12,654 nucleotides of DNA from Nitrosomonadaceae bacterium (lineage in GTDB: Bacteria > Pseudomonadota > Gammaproteobacteria > Burkholderiales > Usitatibacteraceae), in contig JAJTHU010000116.1 of NCBI GenBank assembly GCA_021300055.1, forward strand, positions 1-12,654, read 5' to 3'. The first letter of the stretch is position 1; each line of letters opens with the position of its first letter. A program made the translations under genes and the position numbers. Under the pieces are notes generated by a model. It saw only the letters and a list, made by a program, of their open reading frames with translations, was not told the DNA's origin and made no database searches. Of the stretch, positions 7,022 through 12,654 are shown in pieces.

Positions 7022-8305
7022 TTACTTCTTCGGCGCGTCAGTCTTCGCTGGAGCGGCCGCTGGCGCTGCAGGTGCTGCAGCTGGAGCCGCAGCCGCGGCA
7101 GGTGCAGGTGCGGGAGCGGATTCAAACTTGGTGGACACACCGTTCTTCACGATATAGATCGGTGCGATCGCGCCTTCTTTACCTTCGAAGATAGTGATCT
7201 CGGCTTCCTTGCGGTCACCCTTGGCGTCGAATTCGACCTTACCCGTCGCGCCAGTAAAGCTGACGTTGAAGAGTTCGGGACCAAATTTGGCCGGGTCAAC
7301 CGAGTCGACTTTCTTCATCGCTTCAACAACCGCCAGTGCGCCGTCGTAGAAGTATGGTGCGTACTGCTTCACATCACCGAACTTAGCCTTGAACGCATCG
7401 TTGAATTCCTTCGACGCTGCGGCGGCCGGAAGTCCCGCTTGCGAGCAGACCAGCCCTTTTGCAGCGTCGCCGGCAAGCTTGAACATTTCGTTGGTGCACG
7501 CGCCATCGCCGAACGCAAACACGGCCTTGATGCCGAGTTCGCGCGCCTGCTTGATCATCGGGCCACCCGTAGCGTCCATACCACCATGGAAAATCACATC
7601 GGGATTCTTAGCCTTTAGCTTGGTCAGCATCGCTTTGAAGTCGGTCTCTTTGTCGGTCGTCTGCTCATTCGCGACGATGGTGACCTTAGCAGCCTTCAGT
7701 GTCTTTTCAACTTCCTTCGCCAAACCCTCGCCATAGGCGGTCTTGTCGTGCACGATGGCGACGCGCTTTGGCTTGAGTTCGCTGGCGATGTAGGTCGCCA
7801 AAGCTGGGCCTTGCTGGTCGTCGCGACCCACGGTGCGGAACACTGTCTTCAAACCACGCTCGGTCAGCGCTGGGTTAGTCGCGGAACCCGAAATCATTGG
7901 GATGCCCGCCTTGTTGTAAACCTCCGAGGCCGGAATCGAGACACCCGAGTTCAAGTGTCCAATCACCGCAGCAACCTTGGCATCGACCATCTTCTGTGCG
8001 ACCACCGTGCCGACTTTCGGATCAGCTTGGTCGTCTTCGGACATCATCTCAAGTTTGAGAACCTTGCCACCGATCTTGATCTTCTTGGCGTTGGTCTGTG
8101 CCACTGCAAGCGCGACACCGTTTTCGTCATCCTTGCCAAGGTGAGCGATGGAGCCGGTGAGCGGACCGGCGTGCCCGATTTTCACGACCACGGTTGGTTC
8201 TGCAGGAGCGGCCGGGGCGGCAGCTGGTTTGGGTTCTTCTTTGCTACAACCAACGAGGCCAGCCGCGAGCATGGCTGCGAAGGCGAGTTTGTAGGACGTC
8301 TTCAT
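7022..8305 (-). CDS. livJ: Branched-chain amino acid ABC transporter substrate-binding lipoprotein (LivJ/LivK type)
   Basis: This 427-residue protein catches the amino acid outside the inner membrane and delivers it to LivHM. The N-terminus is a lipoprotein signal: positive MKTSYK, a hydrophobic stretch, and the lipobox LVGC with Cys 20 as the lipid-modified residue. An Ala/Pro linker (about 25-37) follows, then the type I periplasmic binding fold: VKIGHAGPLTGSIAHLGKDDENG at about 41-63, GHLNSGVSIPASEVYNKAGIPMISGSATNP at about 116-145 with ligand-contacting Ser/Thr residues, RVAIVHDKTAYGEGLA at about 181-196, and YAPYFYDGALAV near 315-325. The C-terminus carries an unusual low-complexity Ala/Pro tail (about 397-422) ending in Lys/Asp residues. 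GGAG lies about 7 bases before the ATG. It is followed by a strong terminator and then the rest of the transporter. Ligand could be Leu/Ile/Val or another amino acid or amide; the sequence does not decide. Confidence 0.94.
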   Translation of the reverse strand: MKTSYKLAFAAMLAAGLVGCSKEEPKPAAAPAAPAEPTVVVKIGHAGPLTGSIAHLGKDDENGVALAVAQTNAKKIKIGGKVLKLEMMSEDDQADPKVGTVVAQKMVDAKVAAVIGHLNSGVSIPASEVYNKAGIPMISGSATNPALTERGLKTVFRTVGRDDQQGPALATYIASELKPKRVAIVHDKTAYGEGLAKEVEKTLKAAKVTIVANEQTTDKETDFKAMLTKLKAKNPDVIFHGGMDATGGPMIKQARELGIKAVFAFGDGACTNEMFKLAGDAAKGLVCSQAGLPAAAASKEFNDAFKAKFGDVKQYAPYFYDGALAVVEAMKKVDSVDPAKFGPELFNVSFTGATGKVEFDAKGDRKEAEITIFEGKEGAIAPIYIVKNGVSTKFESAPAPAPAAAAAPAAAPAAPAAAPAKTDAPKK

Positions 8306-8358
8306 ACAAGGCTCCAGTCAGTGCTAGATGAATAAAAACAACAAAACGAACAGAAACT

Positions 8359-8370
8359 TGTTGCGCAACA
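8359..8370. promoter_or_regulatory. Candidate operator upstream of livJ (12-base palindrome)
   Basis: TGTTGCGCAACA is a perfect palindrome, 53 bases before the livJ ATG, next to an A/T-rich stretch (8325-8358). Position and symmetry suggest a binding site for a dimeric regulator. No regulator is identified. Confidence 0.35.
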
Positions 8371-8534
8371 CCCGCGCCGGGGGAAGTGCGGGAGCGCATG
8401 CGATACCTGCGGCTCCGCAGTGCGTTGATACCAGCCGTACATTATGCCAAATGCGCGCGCCGCCACAGCCCTTTCCAGGCGCCCAATAGGTAGACCCAAA
8501 AGCCGCCCCAGAATCGCTTAAACGCGGGGTGGCA

Positions 8535-8573
8535 CAAGCGGAAACGCCGACCTCGCAGTCGGCGTCACGCTTG
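8535..8573 (-). terminator. Probable terminator hairpin after the cytochrome c gene
   Basis: Two stacked stems are visible: CAAGCG (8535-8540) with CGCTTG (8568-8573), and ACGCCGAC (8544-8551) with GTCGGCGT (8558-8565), closing a 6-base loop. It lies 28 bases past the cytochrome stop. There is no strong T run on the minus strand, so it may end transcription only weakly or protect mRNA. Confidence 0.5.
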
Positions 8574-8600
8574 GGGTGGCGACCGCTCGCCAATCGCCAC

Positions 8601-8963
8601 TTACTTCTTGGCAGGTGCTTTCTTGGCCATATCTAGGATTGATTCAACCATCTTCTTGATTTCCGCATCAGTCGGCGTTGCGTTCGGCGGCATGGGGACC
8701 GGCCCCCAAACGCCTGAGCCGCCCTTGCGTACTTTTTCACTGAGGTAGGCAACGGCCTTGGCGCGATCCCCTTTGTACTTTGGATCTTTTGCGTTGGTGT
8801 AGGCTTTTGCGACATCCATGTAGGCGGGGCCAACTAGCTTGCGCTCGTCGGCGTGGCAGGCTGTGCACGCGTACTTCTTGTGCAACTCATCGAGCGCAAA
8901 CGCCGCGTTGCTGGCAAGCAATGCCATGGCCGCGAATCCCGCGGCGGCAAACCGTGCTTTCAT
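8601..8963 (-). CDS. Small periplasmic class I cytochrome c (c551/c552-like)
   Basis: This 120-residue precursor has a Sec signal peptide (about 1-23, ending SNAAFA) and one haem site CTACH, with Cys 33, Cys 36 and His 37 as haem attachment and axial ligand. The sixth ligand is probably Met 91 in the motif GPVPMPPN, typical of c551/c552-type electron carriers. The mature protein of about 97 residues should be soluble in the periplasm and pass electrons between respiratory complexes. The Lys-rich C-terminus (KKAPAKK) is slightly longer than usual. The ATG at 8963 has AAGGAG 6 bases upstream; an in-frame TTG at 8966 is less likely. It stands alone upstream of the livJ region, and a role in amino acid uptake is not suggested. 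The redox partner is unknown. Confidence 0.93.
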   Translation of the reverse strand: MKARFAAAGFAAMALLASNAAFALDELHKKYACTACHADERKLVGPAYMDVAKAYTNAKDPKYKGDRAKAVAYLSEKVRKGGSGVWGPVPMPPNATPTDAEIKKMVESILDMAKKAPAKK

Positions 8964-9103
8964 CAAACTCTCCTTGGAGTCTAGGGTTGTAGATTTTTTC
9001 GAGGTCTTGTTGAGTCCGCCCCCAACACACCGGCGGGGAAATTATCCGACAATTCGTCCGACATCGGTGTCGTGCGCAGCTGCTGTAGAGCGCCGCGCGG
9101 ATG

Positions 9104-9112
9104 TGCTAACTT
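9104..9112 (+). promoter_or_regulatory. Possible extended -10 element for the small Trp-rich gene
   Basis: TGCTAACTT has the TG extension and a TAACTT hexamer, 62 bases before the ATG at 9175. The matching -35 region (TGTAGA) is poor. Weak prediction. Confidence 0.2.
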
Positions 9113-9174
9113 ACACGCCGCCGCCGCTGGGGCAACATTCTCTGTTTGCACCGGCCCTCCCCCGGAGATCGTCT

Positions 9175-9402
9175 ATGTATTTGCTCATCATCGCCATCAT
9201 CATCCTCCTGCTCAAGATCGCCGACATCGCACCGGTTGGCAACTGGTCATGGTTCTGGGTGCTGCTTCCATTTGGCCTGCTCATGTTCTGGTGGGAGTAC
9301 CTATCCAAGTGGATCGGTTGGGACAAGCGCACCGCCGAGAAGAAAATGGCTGAGGACGTTAAGCGGCAGAAAGAAATCCAGCGTCAGAATCGCGGCTTCT
9401 AG
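9175..9402 (+). CDS. Small Trp-rich membrane protein
   Basis: This 75-residue protein has an N-terminal hydrophobic helix (about 2-14), a Trp-rich middle with seven Trp (24, 26, 28, 39, 40, 46 and 49) including a second hydrophobic segment (about 25-40), and a charged, probably helical C-terminus rich in Lys, Glu, Arg and Gln (about 50-75). It matches what is annotated as the 'small Trp-rich protein' family of Betaproteobacteria, which has no known function. GGAG lies 7 bases before the ATG at 9175; longer in-frame starts to the left would cross the cytochrome upstream region and lack this support. It is divergent from the cytochrome c gene and convergent with the amidase gene, 32 bases away. 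It probably sits in the inner membrane with its tail in the cytoplasm. Confidence 0.88.
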   Translation: MYLLIIAIIILLLKIADIAPVGNWSWFWVLLPFGLLMFWWEYLSKWIGWDKRTAEKKMAEDVKRQKEIQRQNRGF

Positions 9403-9434
9403 TTCTGCGCTCGAGTAGTGACTTTGGCGGTGGC

Positions 9435-10796
9435 TTAGCCTTCGGCAAGTGCTGCCTCAATCGAAAGTCCTAGTGCCTGCAGGCGATGATCGTCGCCGGT
9501 TGCGCCCACCACCATGAGCCCCACTGGCGCCTCTCCCTGCCGATGGCACGGTAGCGACCACGTCGGCCGGTCGAACACATTGAACGGCGCGCAGTTGCGC
9601 AGCAGTACGCCATTGATGCGAAAAAATGCCTCCTCTGAAGCACGCATCTCGTCGATGCTCGGCGCGACGATGGCGATGGTCGGCATGATCAGAGCGGCGT
9701 AGTCAGCGGTAGTGCGGTCGGCCGAGGCGCGCAACTTGACGCGCGTGGCAACCAACTCACGGTAGTCCTTCTCCTTCATGTTCGCGCCGAACATCAAGCG
9801 CTTGGCGACCATAGGGTCGAAGTCTGCATAGCGGGTTTCTAGGCGCTCTCGGTGCAAGGCGTACGCCTCATACGCCGAGAAGTTAACGGTCTTAGCGCTG
9901 TCAGCTTCGTCCTGCAGCTCCGTAAACGGAATCTCACGAATGCGCGCCCCAGCGCGGGATAGCGCACTCAAGGCGCGGGCAAAACTCTGTTCAACATCTC
10001 GATCGAGCCCTTCGAGCACGAAGGTCGTCGGCACCGCGAGCGTAATGCCGCTCAGTGACGCTGGCGCCGGCACAACCGGCGCCTCACCAGCCATGATGCG
10101 ATCGAGCACGATGCAGCAGCGCGCCGAGGCGGCAAGTGGTCCAATCGAATCGCGCGAGTGAGATAGCGGGAATGCACCTTCAAGTGGAATGCGTGCCTGC
10201 GTTGGTTTAAATCCAGCTAGGCCACAGAGTGCGGCTGGAATGCGCACCGACCCGCCCGTGTCTGAACCAATCGTTGCCACCGCCATGCCGTCAGTCACGC
10301 TGACCGCGCCACCAGACGTCGAACCTCCGGGGACACGCTTGGCGGAACGGTCCCAAGGGTTAAGCGGCGTGCCGTAGTGCGCATTGATTCCATGACCACC
10401 GTACGCGAACTCTGTCATGTTGGTGCGCCCGACAAATATCGCGCCCGCTGCTCGTAGCCTTGCAATCGCTGGCGCATCGCGCTGGGCAGGCGGTGAATCG
10501 CGAAGAATGATTGAGCCCGCTGTAGTTACTTCTCCGGCAACATCGAACAAGTCCTTGATCGAGATTGTTACGCCAGCAAGCGGCCCGCCAGATTTACCTG
10601 CAACCCGCTGCTCATCGAACGCGCGAGCCTCACGCTTAGCGGCAGCGGCATTGACTCGCACGAACGCGCGCGCACCTTCCCCAGCAGGGTCAGATATGCG
10701 TTCAAGCGCCATCGCGACCACTTGTTGCGCGGTGGTTTCGCCAGCAACGTATTGGCGTTGCAAGGACTCAATTGTGGTCATCATGTTGGGGTTCAT
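9435..10796 (-). CDS. Amidase-signature family hydrolase
   Basis: This 453-residue enzyme belongs to the Ser-cisSer-Lys amidase family, which hydrolyses amide bonds and includes GatA, allophanate hydrolase and many broad-range amidases. The triad is complete: Lys 81 in GVTISIKDLFDV, cis-Ser 161 in PGGSTSGG, and nucleophile Ser 183 in GSDTGGSVRIPAALCGLAGFKPT. FVGRTNMTEFAYGGHGIN at about 121-138 is also typical. Length is normal for the stand-alone amidases. No gatB or gatC neighbour is present, so a role in tRNA-dependent amidation is unlikely. The start at 10796 has AGGA 7 bases upstream; in-frame ATGs four and five codons later are alternatives. The substrate cannot be read from the sequence. 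The gene is divergent from the TfoX/methyltransferase gene across a 153-base gap. Confidence 0.92.
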   Translation of the reverse strand: MNPNMMTTIESLQRQYVAGETTAQQVVAMALERISDPAGEGARAFVRVNAAAAKREARAFDEQRVAGKSGGPLAGVTISIKDLFDVAGEVTTAGSIILRDSPPAQRDAPAIARLRAAGAIFVGRTNMTEFAYGGHGINAHYGTPLNPWDRSAKRVPGGSTSGGAVSVTDGMAVATIGSDTGGSVRIPAALCGLAGFKPTQARIPLEGAFPLSHSRDSIGPLAASARCCIVLDRIMAGEAPVVPAPASLSGITLAVPTTFVLEGLDRDVEQSFARALSALSRAGARIREIPFTELQDEADSAKTVNFSAYEAYALHRERLETRYADFDPMVAKRLMFGANMKEKDYRELVATRVKLRASADRTTADYAALIMPTIAIVAPSIDEMRASEEAFFRINGVLLRNCAPFNVFDRPTWSLPCHRQGEAPVGLMVVGATGDDHRLQALGLSIEAALAEG

Positions 10797-10949
10797 TTCA
10801 GATCCTGGGTAAGTGCGTAATACGTGGCGATATCGCGTTTACCGAATTATCGCTTCGTCGGCGCGCGCATCGACCGGGGCAGCGTGTAATCTTTGAGCCG
10901 GACCTGCACTCTTCGATGCGCCGCTCACTTCTGTTCGTCTTGTTTGCCG
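10797..10949. other. Divergent intergenic region, amidase / TfoX-methyltransferase
   Basis: This 153-base region should hold promoters for both genes. It contains the palindrome GCGATATCGC at 10827-10836 and a TGTAAT hexamer on the plus strand (10885-10890) that could be a -10 box, though its -35 position is poor. No ribosome site is seen before the ATG at 10950. Confidence 0.35.
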
Positions 10950-11996
10950 ATGAAGCAATCTGAATTTGTCCGCTATCTGTTGGAATTGCTCGCACCGCTC
11001 GGCGGCGTCTCAGCGCGAGCGATGTTCGGTGGCTTCGGCGTCTATCACGATGGCGTCATGTTCGGATTGGTGGCGGACGACACGCTGTACCTCAAGGTCG
11101 ACAAGGAAAATCGGCAGGAGTTTGTCGCCGAGGGAGTGGAGGCATTCGTCTACGAGGGCAAGGGAAAACCCATCAGCATGAGCTACTTTCGCTGCCCCGA
11201 GGCCGCGCTCGATGGCCCAGCGGCCATGCTCCCTTGGGCGCGGAGCAGCATCGCCGCCGCACTGCGTGCTCGTCGCACACCCCCTACGCGAAGTCCGCGC
11301 ACGCCGTCCAACACGGATCGCCAATCTCGCCGGGGCGACGCTAGCGCGTCGGCGGCGTCCTCTCCAACCAAACGCAACCGTGCGAGTTACGATGCCATCG
11401 CGACTGACTGGGACGCGGCGCGGCAGCGCTTGTCTACGCCCGAACGGCGCCTCCTAAAGCGCTTCTTGGCCAAGCTTCCCGTCGGCGGACGCGTGCTCGA
11501 TTTGGGTTGCGGGACGGGTCGACCGATTGCCGCGTATTTGCTGCGCCACGGGCTACACATCGCGGGCGTTGACCAGTCTGTCGCGTTGCTCGAGATCGCC
11601 AAGAAACGCTTTCCAGAAGGCGATTGGCGTCACCTCGCCATTGAAAAATATGCACCCAAGCAAACCTTTGACGGCATCATTGCCTGGGACTCGCTGTTTC
11701 ATTTACCGCGGGGTCTACATAAGCGCATCTTGATCCGCCTTCGCAAAGCGCTCACAAAGGGTGGGCCGATATTGCTCACGCTAGGCGGATCGGCGCATCC
11801 ACCGTTCACGGACAACATGTGGAGCCAACCGTTCTTCTACGACTCGCTCCCGCCTGAACAGGCTACGGCGCTGTTGCAGGCTACAGGCTTTGAAATCGAA
11901 CTCAATGAGTTTCTAGACCAACCCGATCTGGACGATGCAGGGCAAGCGCGAGGACGCAACAAAGGTAGGATCGTGTTGTTGGCGCACGCCGTATAG
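10950..11996 (+). CDS. TfoX N-terminal domain fused to class I SAM-dependent methyltransferase
   Basis: This 348-residue protein has two domains in one uninterrupted frame. Residues about 1-108 match the TfoX N-terminal domain family (PF04993 type): FVRYLLELLAPLGGVSARAMFGGFGVY, then a MFGLVADDTLYLKVD strand region, YEGKGKPISMSYFR and LLPWARSSIAAALRA-like C-terminal helix. A Ser/Thr/Arg/Pro-rich linker (about 109-143) follows. Residues about 144-348 form a Rossmann methyltransferase: YDAIATDWD at 147-155, motif I VLDLGCGTGRP at 182-192, acidic loop GVDQS at 206-210, DGIIAWDSLFHL at 241-252, and the KGGPILLT strand at about 270-277. The start at 10950 is set by the TfoX-domain alignment; no ribosome site is visible, and an upstream in-frame TTG (10893) is possible. 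TfoX proteins are small regulators or of unknown role; the methyl acceptor is unknown. The linker has no break, so the fusion looks genuine, though loss of a stop codon between two genes is possible. Confidence 0.88.
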   Translation: MKQSEFVRYLLELLAPLGGVSARAMFGGFGVYHDGVMFGLVADDTLYLKVDKENRQEFVAEGVEAFVYEGKGKPISMSYFRCPEAALDGPAAMLPWARSSIAAALRARRTPPTRSPRTPSNTDRQSRRGDASASAASSPTKRNRASYDAIATDWDAARQRLSTPERRLLKRFLAKLPVGGRVLDLGCGTGRPIAAYLLRHGLHIAGVDQSVALLEIAKKRFPEGDWRHLAIEKYAPKQTFDGIIAWDSLFHLPRGLHKRILIRLRKALTKGGPILLTLGGSAHPPFTDNMWSQPFFYDSLPPEQATALLQATGFEIELNEFLDQPDLDDAGQARGRNKGRIVLLAHAV

Positions 11997-12020
11997 CGAC
12001 GCAGGGACCAGAAGTCGCCT

Positions 12021-12506
12021 TTACGCGACGGTCGTTTGCGCTTCGAAGCGAACCGGAAAGTTAACCGAGTTAGCGATAAAGCAGTTGGCGTGGGCTTTTT
12101 CGTGCATGGCCTGAACGTCTTCAGCGCTCGCACCCACGATGCTCACACGCGGCCGCAACACTGCCTCTTGCATGGACATCTTGCCCTTGGTGCCGTACTC
12201 GCCGATCGCGAGAGTGCCGATGGCGTCGTCCTCGTAACTCACTACGCGAACACCCTTGCGCGAGGCAATGGCGAGAAATGTCAGCATGTGACATTCCGAC
12301 AGCGACATCAGCAGCAATTCTTCGGGGTTGTAGCGCGTCGCATCGCCGCCAAACACGGTTGGCGCCGAACCCGGCACGGCTGGCTTGCGGCCAGAATCAT
12401 CGCCAGAACCGAGCTGCGCATCGCGCGAGTAAGTTGCGTCAGGGTGCGTATTCGCAGCATCAGCCGGCCAGCGCGTCGTTGCGGTGAATTGGTGCGCGTT
12501 CGCCAC
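12021..12506 (-). CDS. OsmC/Ohr-family protein
   Basis: This is a peroxide- or thiol-stress protein of the OsmC superfamily, about 161 residues from a GTG at 12506. The two redox Cys of the family are present: Cys 72 in LLMSLSECHMLTFLAIASRKG and Cys 142 in KAHANCFIANSV. YNPEELL before the first Cys and SYEDDAIG after it are typical of the OsmC-like subgroup, which may reduce organic hydroperoxides. The start is uncertain: an in-frame GTG at 12578 gives 185 residues with an unusual extension, and the best ribosome site (GGAGG at 12526-12530) lies 7 bases before an in-frame ATA at 12518, not before a normal start codon. The gene converges with the TfoX/methyltransferase gene, with 24 bases between the stops. 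It is unrelated in context to the other genes here. Confidence 0.88.
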   Translation of the reverse strand: MANAHQFTATTRWPADAANTHPDATYSRDAQLGSGDDSGRKPAVPGSAPTVFGGDATRYNPEELLLMSLSECHMLTFLAIASRKGVRVVSYEDDAIGTLAIGEYGTKGKMSMQEAVLRPRVSIVGASAEDVQAMHEKAHANCFIANSVNFPVRFEAQTTVA

Positions 12507-12525
12507 GATGTCTCGTATATGGACC

Positions 12526-12530
12526 CCTCC
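12526..12530 (-). promoter_or_regulatory. Strong ribosome site of the OsmC-like gene pointing at an ATA codon
   Basis: The minus strand reads GAGGAGGGG around this point. The best-spaced in-frame codon (7 bases away) is ATA at 12518-12516, with no ATG near. The start choice for the gene depends on it. Confidence 0.5.
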
Positions 12531-12600
12531 TCGTTTGCAAGCATTTTGATTTTTGGCAAGTGAGGTACGACTGCTCACGTATATTCGGCCTCTTCATTCA

Positions 12601-12618
12601 GCATCTCTTCTGAGATGC
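12601..12618. other. Perfect 7-bp hairpin upstream of the OsmC-like gene
   Basis: GCATCTC and GAGATGC flank a 4-base loop, some 95 bases before the GTG at 12506 and 23 bases before the upstream GTG at 12578. It may be an operator or part of the 5' leader. No T run follows, so a terminator is less likely. Confidence 0.4.
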
Positions 12619-12654
12619 ACGGCCATAATGGGCTATTCGCGCGCCTGCTCCCAA

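Larger units (their letters stand above)
8306..8600. other. livJ upstream region (295 bases without a gene)
   Basis: No coding frame of normal character is seen. From the livJ side it holds an A/T-rich stretch, the TGTTGCGCAACA palindrome, a CTGCGG-CT-CCGCAG inverted repeat at 8407-8420 flanked by two GATACC direct repeats (8402-8407 and 8427-8432), a CATAAT hexamer on the minus strand near 8441-8446 that could be a -10 box, and the long hairpin after the cytochrome gene at 8535-8573. The livJ promoter should lie here. Confidence 0.5.

Noticed and set aside
6956..7618. 220-codon open frame on the plus strand, opposite livJ
   Set aside because: Antisense shadow of livJ; it also runs through the livJ terminator and has no recognisable domain or ribosome site.
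7748..8335. 195-codon open frame on the plus strand, opposite livJ
   Set aside because: Antisense shadow of the livJ N-terminal half; no domain recognised.
8839..9174. 112-residue N-terminal extension of the small Trp-rich protein
   Set aside because: It overlaps the cytochrome c gene on the opposite strand and has no family match; the GGAG site supports the ATG at 9175.
1..12654. tRNA/rRNA genes, CRISPR arrays, insertion sequences, prophage genes
   Set aside because: No cloverleaf-like segments, regularly spaced repeats, transposase or integrase motifs were recognised in reading either strand; a tRNA scan would confirm.

Overview
The window looks like a chromosomal segment from a Gram-negative bacterium, most likely a betaproteobacterium of the Burkholderiales type. 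The clues are the high GC content, a complete LIV-type branched-chain amino acid ABC transporter, a short Trp-rich membrane protein of a kind I associate with Betaproteobacteria, a periplasmic monohaem cytochrome c and an OsmC-family protein. I see no tRNA, rRNA, CRISPR array, transposase, integrase or phage gene. The species call is inference only.

Positions 1-8963 are transcribed leftwards (minus strand). Reading in the direction of transcription, a small class I cytochrome c (8601-8963) comes first. It is followed by the substrate-binding lipoprotein gene livJ (7022-8305), a strong hairpin terminator, and then livH, livM, livG and livF (permeases and ATPases; 6854-3115). An EcsC-family gene (2316-3113) starts one base after the livF stop. 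Next come a CaCA-type Na+/Ca2+ exchanger gene (1067-2155) and the 5' part of an mrpA/phaA-like subunit of a multisubunit Na+/H+ antiporter, which runs off the left edge (1-1010). The livHMGF genes overlap or nearly touch, so they are one translationally coupled operon, probably including the EcsC gene. The exchanger and the antiporter subunit form a small cation-homeostasis group.

The right part has single genes on alternating strands: the small Trp-rich membrane protein (9175-9402, +), an amidase-signature enzyme (9435-10796, -), a two-domain protein with a TfoX N-terminal domain fused to a SAM-dependent methyltransferase (10950-11996, +), and an OsmC/Ohr-like peroxide or thiol-stress protein (12021-about 12506, -).

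Two oddities stand out. (1) Between livG and livF lies a 66-base second copy of the livF 5' end. It is identical at the protein level but carries six synonymous differences. It continues into a structured GC-rich block to form a 49-codon mini-ORF, which starts with an ATGA overlap on the livG stop and ends with an ATGA overlap on the real livF start. (2) The TfoX-N/methyltransferase fusion is an unusual domain pairing. Smaller points are a Cys-containing loop in LivH, an Ala/Pro tail on LivJ, a possible AUA start in the osmC-like gene, and hairpins between livJ and livH. I see no obvious wholly new multi-gene system.
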